NCBI GenBank assembly: GCA_965601955.1
Contig: OZ271855.1
Span: 1,240,001-1,304,000 of the forward strand
Length of the DNA stretch: 64,000 bases
Source: RHLJ01 sp965601955
GTDB lineage: Bacteria; Bacteroidota; Rhodothermia; Balneolales; Balneolaceae
Direction: 5' to 3'
Below the pieces are notes generated by a model, which saw only the letters and a list, made by a program, of their open reading frames with translations, did no database searches and was not told the origin of the DNA. Shown here piece by piece: positions 42,914-51,084 of this stretch (position 1 is its first letter; the number at the start of each line of letters is the position of its first letter). The position numbers were made by a program, and so were the translations under genes.

Positions 42914-43813
42914 AACCAATGCATCGATAAAAACAGCTACCCAGACCATTGGCAAATAAATAATAGAGGCAAACATGAGTTTCCGTGCATTAAGACGGCT
43001 TCGGTCTTTGGCAAAACGGATACTAAAGACTAAGAACATTATTGCCAATAGCGCACTTAGGATAAGGAAAACAATTCCTGAAACATCTAGCTGGTACACC
43101 AAAAAGCTTAGTGGAAATAGAAGAAGTGTGCAAAGAATAGCATAAAATGCTGTCTTATTTCCTTCTGTATCGTTCTTTGGAAGCATCTTAAAACCGGCGC
43201 CTGAATAATCATCTTTATACATCCAGGCGATAGCCATTACGTGCGGAATTTGCCACAGGAATAGAATCCCAAAAAATAACCACATCCCAGGATCAGTAAT
43301 AGTGCCTGTAGCTGCTGCCCAGCCCCCAACAGGTGGTAATGCTCCGGGAATAGCTCCAACCATAATATTAAAAGCTGAAACTCGCTTTAATGGAGTATAA
43401 GCAGCCAGGTAAATGAACGCGGTGGCAAATGAAACCAACCCAGCTACAGTATTAACCATCAATACTAAATAGGTGAGGCCTGTAAATAAAAGGGTAAGAG
43501 AGAAAACCGCTCCTTTTTGAGCAGGAACTCTTTGAGCTGGAAGGGGCCGGGATTCAGTACGCTTCATCAACCCATCTAAATTCCGTTCCATAAACTGGTT
43601 ATGGGCTCCGGTTCCAGCAGCAATCAAATAGGTACCAATTAGTGCGTGGATCATTGTCATAAAATCAATGGAGCCTGCACTGCCTACCACAAAACCCACC
43701 AGCATGCTTATTAGAACAGCAAAGGTGATACCTGGCTTGGTAAGCTGATAATAATCGGAAATGATCTCAGAAAAGGAACGCTGAACGGCGACTTTTTCTT
43801 CGTTTGAGTGCAT
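42908..43813 (-). CDS. ctaB: Protoheme IX farnesyltransferase (heme O synthase)
   Basis: UbiA-family prenyltransferase converting heme B and farnesyl diphosphate to heme O for cytochrome oxidase. 301 residues with about nine membrane segments. The Mg/diphosphate site appears as NQFMERNLDGLMKRTESRPLP (first Asp-rich motif variant of CtaB) and the second loop YTPLKRVSAFN is present. It is divergent from ctaA across a 78-base gap, giving a heme A synthesis pair. Confidence 0.96.
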   Translation of the reverse strand: MHSNEEKVAVQRSFSEIISDYYQLTKPGITFAVLISMLVGFVVGSAGSIDFMTMIHALIGTYLIAAGTGAHNQFMERNLDGLMKRTESRPLPAQRVPAQKGAVFSLTLLFTGLTYLVLMVNTVAGLVSFATAFIYLAAYTPLKRVSAFNIMVGAIPGALPPVGGWAAATGTITDPGMWLFFGILFLWQIPHVMAIAWMYKDDYSGAGFKMLPKNDTEGNKTAFYAILCTLLLFPLSFLVYQLDVSGIVFLILSALLAIMFLVFSIRFAKDRSRLNARKLMFASIIYLPMVWVAVFIDALVL

Positions 43814-43891
43814 GTATTTAGTTGTCTAGAACCGTAATTTTAAAGGCATCAAAGATAGCTAATTCAACCCAATTTTGATACATCTTCGTTC

Positions 43892-44950
43892 ATGAAATTA
43901 AATGTCTATCAGAAGACAGCGTATGCTACTGTAATTGCCACTTTATTTCTAATCCTGGTCGGAGGGCTGGTTAGAGCTACAGGAGCAGGAATGGGCTGTC
44001 CCGACTGGCCTAAATGTTTTGGACAACTAATTCCCCCAACCGATGTATCTCAGCTTCCGGAGAACTACAAAGAAATATTTGTAGAGCAGCGCATTGAGAA
44101 GAACAAGAAGATTGTTGGCTACCTTAACTCTCTTGGATTTACCGAATTGGCATCAACTATCGAAAACGATCCAAACGTAAGAAAGGAAGAAGAGTTTAAC
44201 GCTATTAAAACATGGACCGAATATATAAACCGGTTAGTAGGCGCTGTGATCGGGCTATTGGTTTTAGCAACTTTTGTTACCTCATTTAGATACTGGAAAA
44301 CTAAAAAGTCTATTCCAATAGCATCAGGATTAGCCTTATTTCTTACCCTTTTTCAAGCCTGGTTGGGTTCAATCGTTGTAAGTACAAATTTATTACCGGG
44401 TACCATTACCATTCATATGGTTTTCGCAATGATCATCGTGTCCGTATTGCTTTATGGAGCTTTCCAGGCGAGTTCTGAGCTAATTACTATTGAGCTAGAT
44501 GAAAAGGTTCGGGCTACTTTGTACTTGTCTTCTATCGTATTATTTGTATTAACGATTTCTCAATTAGTACTCGGAACTCAGGTACGTGAAGCAGTTGATG
44601 CGGTAAAATTGACAACGGATACATCCCGATCAAACTGGCTTGAAGAGTCGGGACTTATTTTTGTTATCCACAGGTCATTCTCATGGCTTGTATTACTTTC
44701 GGCAGCCTGGATACTGGGCGTTCTGAGAAAGAATCAGGTTAAAGGTATAGTGTATAAGCTGGGAATCACGAACCTGGCAATGGTAGCAGTACAGATTCTC
44801 GTTGGAATAGGGTTGGAGTACTTAGATATGGCAGCACCTCTGCAGGTAATTCACCTTGTCGGTGTAGCTTTAATGATTTGTGCTCAGTTTTTGATGATTC
44901 TTATTCTGGCTAAGAAAAAGAACGCTATAATTTCTCAAGCAGCTGGTTAA
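43892..44950 (+). CDS. ctaA: Heme A synthase
   Basis: Oxidises heme O to heme A at the inner membrane. 352 residues with eight predicted membrane segments. LILVGGLVRATGAGMGCPDWPKCFG, with its conserved Cys pair, opens the N-terminal half; TITIHMVFAM and VIHRSFSWLVLLSAAW carry heme-ligand histidines; IQVILVGIGLEY-like repeats fill the C-terminal half. The 3' end overlaps the convergent MerR gene by 26 bases. Confidence 0.95.
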   Translation: MKLNVYQKTAYATVIATLFLILVGGLVRATGAGMGCPDWPKCFGQLIPPTDVSQLPENYKEIFVEQRIEKNKKIVGYLNSLGFTELASTIENDPNVRKEEEFNAIKTWTEYINRLVGAVIGLLVLATFVTSFRYWKTKKSIPIASGLALFLTLFQAWLGSIVVSTNLLPGTITIHMVFAMIIVSVLLYGAFQASSELITIELDEKVRATLYLSSIVLFVLTISQLVLGTQVREAVDAVKLTTDTSRSNWLEESGLIFVIHRSFSWLVLLSAAWILGVLRKNQVKGIVYKLGITNLAMVAVQILVGIGLEYLDMAAPLQVIHLVGVALMICAQFLMILILAKKKNAIISQAAG

Positions 44951-45251
44951 GGAAAACCTTCATCTCGGTAAGATCTTTCTTCAAGTCAGGAGAGATGGAT
45001 TTGGTTTTCTCAGGCTCCTGGCTATGACCATTTAATACTTTTTTTACTCCCTCACTGGTATACTTTTTATCTTCCAAAAGCTCTTTAATTCTAAAAATCA
45101 GGTTTACGTCTTCTTCCCGGTAAGTCCTATTTCCTGCGCTATTTTTTTTTGGGCTTAGCTGAGCATAGGTTTTCTCCCAATTCCGAAGAACGTGTGGAGC
45201 TAAACCAGTTAGCTTGGTGACTTCACCCATCGAGTAATACAATTTTTTCAT
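44925..45251 (-). CDS. MerR-family transcriptional regulator
   Basis: 108 residues. An N-terminal winged HTH of MerR type, YSMGEVTKLTGLAPHVLRNWEKTYAQLSPKKNSAGNRTYREEDV, followed by a short coiled helix. No metal-binding cysteines, so not a classical metal sensor; the domain resembles MlrA/CarA-type DNA-binding domains without the cobalamin part. Convergent overlap of 26 bases with ctaA. Target unknown. Confidence 0.88.
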   Translation of the reverse strand: MKKLYYSMGEVTKLTGLAPHVLRNWEKTYAQLSPKKNSAGNRTYREEDVNLIFRIKELLEDKKYTSEGVKKVLNGHSQEPEKTKSISPDLKKDLTEMKVFLNQLLEKL

Positions 45252-45330
45252 AGTATTAAGAAAGTGTATTTTAGCACAGTTTTCTGAACAACAAGAAAAT
45301 CATTTCTAACCTTTTTTAAAAGACTCCATT

Positions 45331-46281
45331 TTGCCGGAAAAAGAAAATAATTTTCTATTTGATATTAGCGTGGTTGTGCCACTCTTCAACGAGGAAGAAT
45401 CATTGCCAGAACTTGAACAAGCTATTGAATCTTCTTTGAAAGAGAAATACTCGTACGAGATAATATTTGTTGATGATGGGTCTACTGATGACTCCTGGAA
45501 AGTAATAAGGAAGCTTGGCGAAGAAAGAGAGTATGTAAAAGGAATTTCCTTCCGTAATAACCAGGGAAAGAGTGTTGCACTTCAAACAGGATTCGAAGCA
45601 GCGTCAGGCAAGTACGTTGTTACGATGGATGCTGATCTTCAGGACGATCCAAATGAAGTTCCGGAGATGATTCAAATGCTCGAAGAGGGTGCTGATCTTG
45701 TGAGTGGGTGGAAAAAGGAACGCTTCGATCCTATCTCCAAAACAATCCCTTCAAAATTCTTCAATTTTGTGACCAGAAGGGCTACAGGAATTAGGCTTCA
45801 TGATTTTAACTGCGGGCTCAAAGCCTATAAATCAGAGGTTGTGAAGAATATTTATCTATATGGAGAACTCCACCGTTATGTGCCCATGCTTGCTAAAAAA
45901 GCTGGTTTTATGGCGATTAGTGAGAAAGTAGTAACGCATCATCCCCGTAAATATGGAAATACCAAATTCGGCCTTTCCAGATTTATAAATGGCTTTCTGG
46001 ATTTAGTAACCATTCTTTTTGTGCAAAGGTACTTACAACGGCCCATGCATTTTTTTGGAAGTATAGGGGTACTACTGCTAATAGTAGGCGGAGCAATTAA
46101 TCTCTACATGGCTTTTTTAAGATTGGTTTTTGATATGGGTATTGGAAATCGCCCACTTCTATTCCTGGGTATCCTATTAATGGTGTTAGGAGTTCAGTTT
46201 TTTTCCACTGGGCTAATCGGAGAACTGATCAACATTCATCATGTTGAAAAAAAGAAGCCGGGCATTAAGGATACTGTTTAA
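45331..46281 (+). CDS. GT2 glycosyltransferase, GtrB/ArnC/DPM1-like
   Basis: 316 residues. A GT-A domain with SVVVPLFNEEESLPEL, IIFVDDGSTDDSW and MDADLQDDPNEVP (DxD), and two C-terminal membrane segments (about 235-300), the layout of polyprenyl-phosphate sugar transferases. It is convergent with a GtrA-like flippase gene 1 base away, the classic GtrA/GtrB pairing. Likely transfers a sugar to undecaprenyl phosphate. TTG start. Confidence 0.88.
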   Translation: MPEKENNFLFDISVVVPLFNEEESLPELEQAIESSLKEKYSYEIIFVDDGSTDDSWKVIRKLGEEREYVKGISFRNNQGKSVALQTGFEAASGKYVVTMDADLQDDPNEVPEMIQMLEEGADLVSGWKKERFDPISKTIPSKFFNFVTRRATGIRLHDFNCGLKAYKSEVVKNIYLYGELHRYVPMLAKKAGFMAISEKVVTHHPRKYGNTKFGLSRFINGFLDLVTILFVQRYLQRPMHFFGSIGVLLLIVGGAINLYMAFLRLVFDMGIGNRPLLFLGILLMVLGVQFFSTGLIGELINIHHVEKKKPGIKDTV

Positions 46282-46282
46282 A

Positions 46283-46726
46283 TCAGGAGAGCTTATCTTT
46301 CTCTTCATCGACATTGAAGAGGCTCTTTCGTTCAAAAGCATAGCGTTTTGTATAAAAATTATAGAGAAATACCGATCCTGTAGTTAGCACTTTTGCAACA
46401 ATAAGGTATTCGGCTAAAAAGGGTATCTGAATTAGCAGGTATATGATTAGGGTACTTAAGCCAAGACCAATAACTGAAAACGCGATGGATAAATGAAAAG
46501 CAGTAAGTGCTTTTCGTTTTAGCTCAAAAACAAAAGTTTTTTGAAGGAAGAAATTGGCTACTACCGCTGTAGAATAAGCGATAACCTGCACAACCGGAAC
46601 CGGCAAAGAGCCCACAAACTCAATCAGTGAGAAAAAAACTAAATAATTGATTGAGGTGGCAATCGCGGAGTTAGCCCCGTATTTTAGTTTAGGAATAATA
46701 AAGCTCTTAACAGAGTGTTTGTTCAT
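46283..46726 (-). CDS. GtrA-family membrane protein
   Basis: 147 residues with four membrane segments and the GtrA-like core (KYGANSAIATSINYLVFFSLIEF ... YSTAVVANFFLQKTFVFE). GtrA proteins are thought to flip polyprenyl-phosphate-linked sugars to the periplasm. Its gene lies convergent to the GtrB-like transferase, opposite the usual same-strand order but still adjacent. Confidence 0.85.
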   Translation of the reverse strand: MNKHSVKSFIIPKLKYGANSAIATSINYLVFFSLIEFVGSLPVPVVQVIAYSTAVVANFFLQKTFVFELKRKALTAFHLSIAFSVIGLGLSTLIIYLLIQIPFLAEYLIVAKVLTTGSVFLYNFYTKRYAFERKSLFNVDEEKDKLS

Positions 46727-46740
46727 CTACAAACTCGAAG

Positions 46741-47583
46741 TTGGTAAAAAAGAAAGTAAAAATATTGCGGCTATTAAGTATATGTATAATTCTACTATCA
46801 GTTAGTAGTACAACATTTAGTCAAGAAGCAGACACTCTTAACACGGAAGAATTACCCAAGTATTGGGACCATACCGAATGTGTTCGGGACCTTTTCATAG
46901 AATCAGATAGTACAAAAGCGCGCCTGGGAGAAGGTGCAGAGATTGACTTTTTACTCGAAAATAGCTCTAAATGCGAGGAGATAGGGCCTGTTTCCAGGAG
47001 AATAGCACTCCGTTATCTTGAGTGGGGAGATACCACTTATGATGATGTAGGTAGCAAAACCAGGGATAAAAAGGATCTTTTCAAAGAAGGCTTGACCTGG
47101 GCCAAAAGAGCAATTAGTCAGGATAGGGTAGATCACGAAAACCATGAAATGACTTCAATGGCCTTTGCAGCACTCATCACCGTTTCAAAACTGAGAACGA
47201 AAGCCAGGCTGGCAGATAGTGTAAGGGTATATGCTGAAAATGCAGTTCGGCTTCATCCCGAAAATGATAGAGCGCATCATATACTGGGAAGATGGCACTA
47301 TGAAGTTTCAAAGCTTGGCTGGCTTACCAAATTCCTTTCTCGAGTTGTTTTTAGAGAGCCCCAGGATGGCTCTTTTGAAAAGGCAGAAGAACATTTCAAC
47401 ATTGCTATCGAACTGGATAATATTTCAACGCATAGATTTTGGTTGGGTATGGCCTACCTTGAACAAGGTAAAAAAGAGGAAGCCCTGGAACAGTTTAGGA
47501 TTATCCAGACATTACCATATGTTCAACACAATGACGATTATTTAAAGGAAGAAGCAAAAAAGCTTATTGAAAAACACAGCTAA
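46741..47583 (+). CDS. Exported TPR protein resembling RMDN family
   Basis: 280 residues: signal peptide (LRLLSICIILLSVSSTTFSQ) and a helical TPR-like body. HILGRWHYEVSKLGWLTKFLSRVVFREPQDGSFEKAEEHFNIAIELD strongly recalls the 'LGRW.YEVA.LSWLE...' repeats of eukaryotic RMDN (regulator of microtubule dynamics) proteins and their bacterial relatives. TTG start at 46741. The barrel gene follows 18 bases downstream, so this may be a periplasmic partner of an outer membrane protein. Function unknown. Confidence 0.78.
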   Translation: MVKKKVKILRLLSICIILLSVSSTTFSQEADTLNTEELPKYWDHTECVRDLFIESDSTKARLGEGAEIDFLLENSSKCEEIGPVSRRIALRYLEWGDTTYDDVGSKTRDKKDLFKEGLTWAKRAISQDRVDHENHEMTSMAFAALITVSKLRTKARLADSVRVYAENAVRLHPENDRAHHILGRWHYEVSKLGWLTKFLSRVVFREPQDGSFEKAEEHFNIAIELDNISTHRFWLGMAYLEQGKKEEALEQFRIIQTLPYVQHNDDYLKEEAKKLIEKHS

Positions 47584-47601
47584 TTTGCTACCATTCAATC
47601 T

Positions 47602-48738
47602 ATGAGGACTTTCTTACTGGTTCTTCTTATTTCTGTACCCGTTACTACCTTATGGGCTCAGGATTCCTCTCGCGTTGGTACTAAATATGCTCCAATACCG
47701 GAGCTTTCATTCAGTACAGATAATGGGGTAAAAATTGCTGCAGATCTACTCGTGTATGATTATGGGTTCGAATCTGTATTTCCTTTCGAAAGTTTTTCCA
47801 GGTACAGGCTCTCCTATGAAACCATAGGTGCATTTTCGATATTGGCTTCAAGAGATGATGTAGATGCTTTCGGTTCAGGAAAAAGAATATTCTACTATGC
47901 ATTCGCTAACCGGGGACTTTCAAACTACTTTTTTGGGGATACTGATAAGCAGGATTACGATGAAGAACTATTCGACTCCACCAGTTTCTACAATTTTGAT
48001 ATGGTTAGAGTAGATGTTGGCGGAGTAGTGCGTACCCCAATAGAGTCCTGGGGTTCGATCAGGAGAATAGAACTTAAAACTGGATTGAGCCTTATTTATG
48101 AGCGCCCATTTGATACTCAGCCATCAGATTTTATAAATACCGCCAGAGTGGAAGGAAGGGATGGAGCTTTTTTAAGTCTTTTTGAATTAGGGCTGATTAT
48201 TGATCAAAGGAACTCAGAATTTCGGGCAGGCGATGGATATCTGATTGATGTGGGAGCCAGGTATTCTCCAATTGGGTTGAGTACGCATCATGGGCTGCAA
48301 AATTATTTGACAGCACTTGGTTTTGTACCTCTCACAAAACGTTTTCCTGAGATTACATTAGCAACAAGATTTTCGATGCTAAATTCTGTTGGTGAAAAAC
48401 CCTACTGGTTTACCCCTGCGCTTGGGGGCAGTGAAAACTTAAGGGGATTTATTTACCGACGCTTCACCAGCGACAATGCATTGTCATACTCTGTGGAACT
48501 TAGAACATGGCTGGTAAGCCTGCCTTTTAAAAGTATTGATTTAGGGGGCCATGTTTTTATGGATGGGGGAAGGGTTTTCTCAAATAATAATTGGGATTCA
48601 ATATTCACAGATCATAAGTATGCATTGGGTTTAGGAGGAGTAATGTCTATCTTCACACCCGATTTTATCTTGAAAGCTGAAATTGGTTTTTCAGAAGATG
48701 GAACGGGAATTTATTTAGGAACCGGATACTCTTTTTAG
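47602..48738 (+). CDS. Omp85/BamA-like outer membrane beta-barrel protein
   Basis: 378 residues with signal peptide (LVLLISVPVTTLWAQ). The second half has the Omp85-superfamily signature GGSENLRGFIYRRFTSDNA, with alternating hydrophobic strands and a terminal YSF. There are no POTRA domains N-terminal to the barrel, so it is closer to the 'surface antigen D15-only' group than to BamA. It probably inserts in the outer membrane. It shares an operon with the TPR protein. Confidence 0.8.
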   Translation: MRTFLLVLLISVPVTTLWAQDSSRVGTKYAPIPELSFSTDNGVKIAADLLVYDYGFESVFPFESFSRYRLSYETIGAFSILASRDDVDAFGSGKRIFYYAFANRGLSNYFFGDTDKQDYDEELFDSTSFYNFDMVRVDVGGVVRTPIESWGSIRRIELKTGLSLIYERPFDTQPSDFINTARVEGRDGAFLSLFELGLIIDQRNSEFRAGDGYLIDVGARYSPIGLSTHHGLQNYLTALGFVPLTKRFPEITLATRFSMLNSVGEKPYWFTPALGGSENLRGFIYRRFTSDNALSYSVELRTWLVSLPFKSIDLGGHVFMDGGRVFSNNNWDSIFTDHKYALGLGGVMSIFTPDFILKAEIGFSEDGTGIYLGTGYSF

Positions 48739-48795
48739 CAAGCTCAGCTTAACTATTCAAAAGAAAGTGATACCAGAAAAGGTCAGTCAATTTTA

Positions 48796-50277
48796 ATGTT
48801 ACAAAGCCCTATTCCTGAGTTAACTCTAGTCCTCTTTGGGATTGCAGTTCTACTGATTACCATTTACACTTTCGGTGAATTTCACCTGGTTTACTTTGTA
48901 GTTACAAAAAAGAAGAAAAAGAGATTTCACCCTGTTTTACCTGACTATAAAAGAGAGGACCTGCCAAAAGTAACGGTTCAGCTTCCTATGTACAATGAGC
49001 GGTATGTGGCTGAGGCTGTAATCGACTCATGTGCGAATTTAGATTACCCAAGGGAAAAATTTGAGATTCAGGTTGTAGACGATTCCAATGATGAGACAGT
49101 AGAAATTGTAGATAAACGAGTTGAATACTGGAAAGAGCAGGGGATCAACATTGAAGTTTTTCGTAGAAAAGAAAGGAAAGGGTATAAAGCGGGAGCACTT
49201 AAAGATGCAATACCTTTTGCATCAGGGGAATTCCTGGCAGTGTTTGATGCAGATTTTCGCCCAAACCAAGATTTTCTACTTAAATCCATTCCATATTTCC
49301 AGGATGAGAAAGTTGGTATTGTACAAGGAAGATGGGGGCATCTCAATCGAGACTATTCAACGCTTACAAAAGCGCAAAGTCTTTTCTTGGATATGTTTTT
49401 TATGATCGAGCAACAGGCACGATCATTAGCCGGATACTATCTCCGTTTTAATGGTTCTGGAGGAATTTGGAGAAAATCATGTATCGAAGATGCCGGAGGT
49501 TGGTCGGATGATACCATTTCAGAGGACCTGGATTTGGTATTCAGAGCTCAGTTGAAGGATTGGAAAGTTATTTACGACGACTCGTTAGAAGTACCCGCCG
49601 AGGTTCCCATAAACCTTTTAGACTTTAAAGCTCAACAATATCGTTGGTCGAAAGGAAAAGCGCAGGTAATTAAAAAACTGAGTGGCAAACTGTTAAAGAA
49701 GAAGATGCCTTTTTTGAATAAGCTCCATGTTTTCTTCGATCTCTATAACATTTTCGTAATACCTGCTCTTGTATTAATTGCGCTATTAAGCATCCCGATC
49801 ACATTCTTGATTATTGAAACCGATGTTTACAATAAATACCTGGCCTGGGGAACCATCGGGCTACTGAACATAATCATACCACCCTGGTTTGCATGGTTAG
49901 TGCTAAGGAGATACAATACCACAAAATGGAAGACATTTCTTGATGTCATAAAATCGATTTTTCCATTAGCCTTCCTGTTATTAGGAATAACGCTGACACA
50001 GCTTGTTTCTATTTTTGATGCATATTTTACCAATAACAAGGTGTTCCATCGGACATCGAAATACAACATTGTTGGGAAAGAAGGCTCCGCAAAGGGCAAG
50101 ATATATGCACCTCGAAAAATATCTCCAATTACTTATTTAGAGGGCTTATTTGTGCTGTATTATAGCTGGGGGGTTTATTTAGATATAGTGACTGGAACGT
50201 TTGGGTTTCTTCATTTCCATATCATTCTTGTAATCAGTTTCGCATACGTTTTTGCGAACTCATTTAAAAGGGCATAA
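48796..50277 (+). CDS. Processive GT2 glycosyltransferase (cellulose synthase-like)
   Basis: 493 residues. An N-terminal membrane segment, a GT2 domain with VTVQLPMYNERYV, QVVDDSNDETVEI, FDADFRPNQ (DxD) and SEDLDLVFRA (ED), then QQYRWSKG (the Q-x2-R-W motif) and four or so C-terminal membrane segments. The layout is that of CESA/hyaluronan-synthase-like enzymes and ceramide glucosyltransferases. No BcsB or PilZ domain is linked. Product is unknown; an extracellular glycan or a glycolipid are both possible. A bidirectional terminator follows. Confidence 0.85.
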   Translation: MLQSPIPELTLVLFGIAVLLITIYTFGEFHLVYFVVTKKKKKRFHPVLPDYKREDLPKVTVQLPMYNERYVAEAVIDSCANLDYPREKFEIQVVDDSNDETVEIVDKRVEYWKEQGINIEVFRRKERKGYKAGALKDAIPFASGEFLAVFDADFRPNQDFLLKSIPYFQDEKVGIVQGRWGHLNRDYSTLTKAQSLFLDMFFMIEQQARSLAGYYLRFNGSGGIWRKSCIEDAGGWSDDTISEDLDLVFRAQLKDWKVIYDDSLEVPAEVPINLLDFKAQQYRWSKGKAQVIKKLSGKLLKKKMPFLNKLHVFFDLYNIFVIPALVLIALLSIPITFLIIETDVYNKYLAWGTIGLLNIIIPPWFAWLVLRRYNTTKWKTFLDVIKSIFPLAFLLLGITLTQLVSIFDAYFTNNKVFHRTSKYNIVGKEGSAKGKIYAPRKISPITYLEGLFVLYYSWGVYLDIVTGTFGFLHFHIILVISFAYVFANSFKRA

Positions 50278-50278
50278 A

Positions 50279-50309
50279 AAAAGCCACATCAAAAAATGAT
50301 GCAGCTTTT
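50279..50309. terminator. Bidirectional terminator between GT2 gene and tRNA cluster
   Basis: AAAAGC-ca-CATCA / TGATG-ca-GCTTTT around an A-rich loop, with A-run on one side and T-run on the other, so it can stop both the plus-strand GT2 message and the minus-strand tRNA transcript. Confidence 0.8.
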
Positions 50310-50313
50310 ATTG

Positions 50314-50386
50314 TACCGCGTACGGGATTCGAACCCGTGCTACCGCCGTGAAAGGGCGGCGTCCTAGGCCTCTAGACGAACGCGGC
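50314..50386 (-). tRNA. tRNA-Glu(TTC), copy 1
   Basis: 73-base cloverleaf; acceptor GCCGCGT/ACGCGGT, anticodon loop CTTTCAC (TTC), T-loop GGTTCGAATCC, discriminator A. Identical to the copy at 50637-50709. Confidence 0.95.
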
Positions 50387-50400
50387 TAGAAATTGATATG

Positions 50401-50475
50401 GGAGCCTGATGGGAATCGAACCCACGGCCTCTAGTGCCACAAACTAGCGCTCTAACCAACTGAGCTACAGGCTCC
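50401..50475 (-). tRNA. tRNA-His(GTG)
   Basis: Anticodon stem CTAGT/ACTAG with loop TTGTGGC (GTG). Acceptor GAGCCTG/CAGGCTC, discriminator C and the His-specific G-1 encoded before the acceptor stem. Confidence 0.94.
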
Positions 50476-50499
50476 ATCTGAAAATCAGTATTTCAAAAA

Positions 50500-50610
50500 T
50501 TATTTAGAGTCATCATCATAATGAGCATTGGTTTTAGTAATTAAGATCCAATAACCAATAGTGCAGATTATAACGCTCGCAATTACAAAATAAATAATAG
50601 AAGACGGCAT
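50500..50610 (-). CDS. Tiny single-TM protein, 36 residues
   Basis: ATG at 50610 opens a frame of 36 codons between tRNA-His and the second tRNA-Glu. Residues 4-25 form one hydrophobic helix (IIYFVIASVIICTIGYWILI) and the tail is KTNAHYDDDSK, an acidic cytoplasmic end. The clean helix-plus-charged-tail pattern looks like a real small membrane protein rather than random sequence. No family assigned; short size keeps confidence low. Confidence 0.5.
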   Translation of the reverse strand: MPSSIIYFVIASVIICTIGYWILITKTNAHYDDDSK

Positions 50611-50636
50611 TGATGCTCTAACTAAATAATAATAAG

Positions 50637-50709
50637 TACCGCGTACGGGATTCGAACCCGTGCTACCGCCGTGAAAGGGCGGCGTCCTAGGCCTCTAGAC
50701 GAACGCGGC
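50637..50709 (-). tRNA. tRNA-Glu(TTC), copy 2
   Basis: Same 73 bases as 50314-50386, including a few flanking bases on both sides (GTAC before, TAGAA after in plus-strand terms), so the duplication is recent or maintained by conversion. Confidence 0.95.
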
Positions 50710-50740
50710 TAGAATTCAATAAATCAAACAACCTCTGTGG

Positions 50741-50811
50741 AGGCGACAGGCGGATTCGAACCGCCGTACGAGGTTTTGCAGACCTCTGCCTAGCCACTCG
50801 GCCATGTCGCC
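50741..50811 (-). tRNA. tRNA-Cys(GCA)
   Basis: 71-base cloverleaf; acceptor GGCGACA/TGTCGCC, anticodon stem GAGGT/ACCTC with loop CTGCAAA (GCA), discriminator T. Confidence 0.94.
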
Positions 50812-50822
50812 TTACTAAGTAG

Positions 50823-50896
50823 TACGCCCATCAGGACTCGAACCTGAAACCTATTGCTTAGAAGGCAATTGCTCTATCCAGTTGAGCTATGGGCGC
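50823..50896 (-). tRNA. tRNA-Arg(TCT)
   Basis: 74 bases; acceptor GCGCCCA/TGGGCGT, anticodon stem ATTGC/GCAAT with loop CTTCTAA (TCT), discriminator A. Confidence 0.94.
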
Positions 50897-50927
50897 TCAA
50901 CTTATGTAAGTTTCAATATTTCAAATG

Positions 50928-51001
50928 TCGGGGAGACAGGATTTGAACCTGCGACCCTTCGCTCCCAAAGCGAATGCGCTACCGGGCTGCGCCACTCCCC
51001 G
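50928..51001 (-). tRNA. tRNA-Pro(TGG)
   Basis: 74 bases; acceptor CGGGGAG/CTCCCCG, anticodon stem TTCGC/GCGAA with loop TTTGGGA (TGG), discriminator A. First gene of the minus-strand tRNA transcript. Confidence 0.95.
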
Positions 51002-51084
51002 ATTTCGAAAGACGACTAAGATAAGGGTTTCGAAAATTGGTTACCAATACTAATCCAAAAAAAGTTTATAAAATTCGCAGAGAT

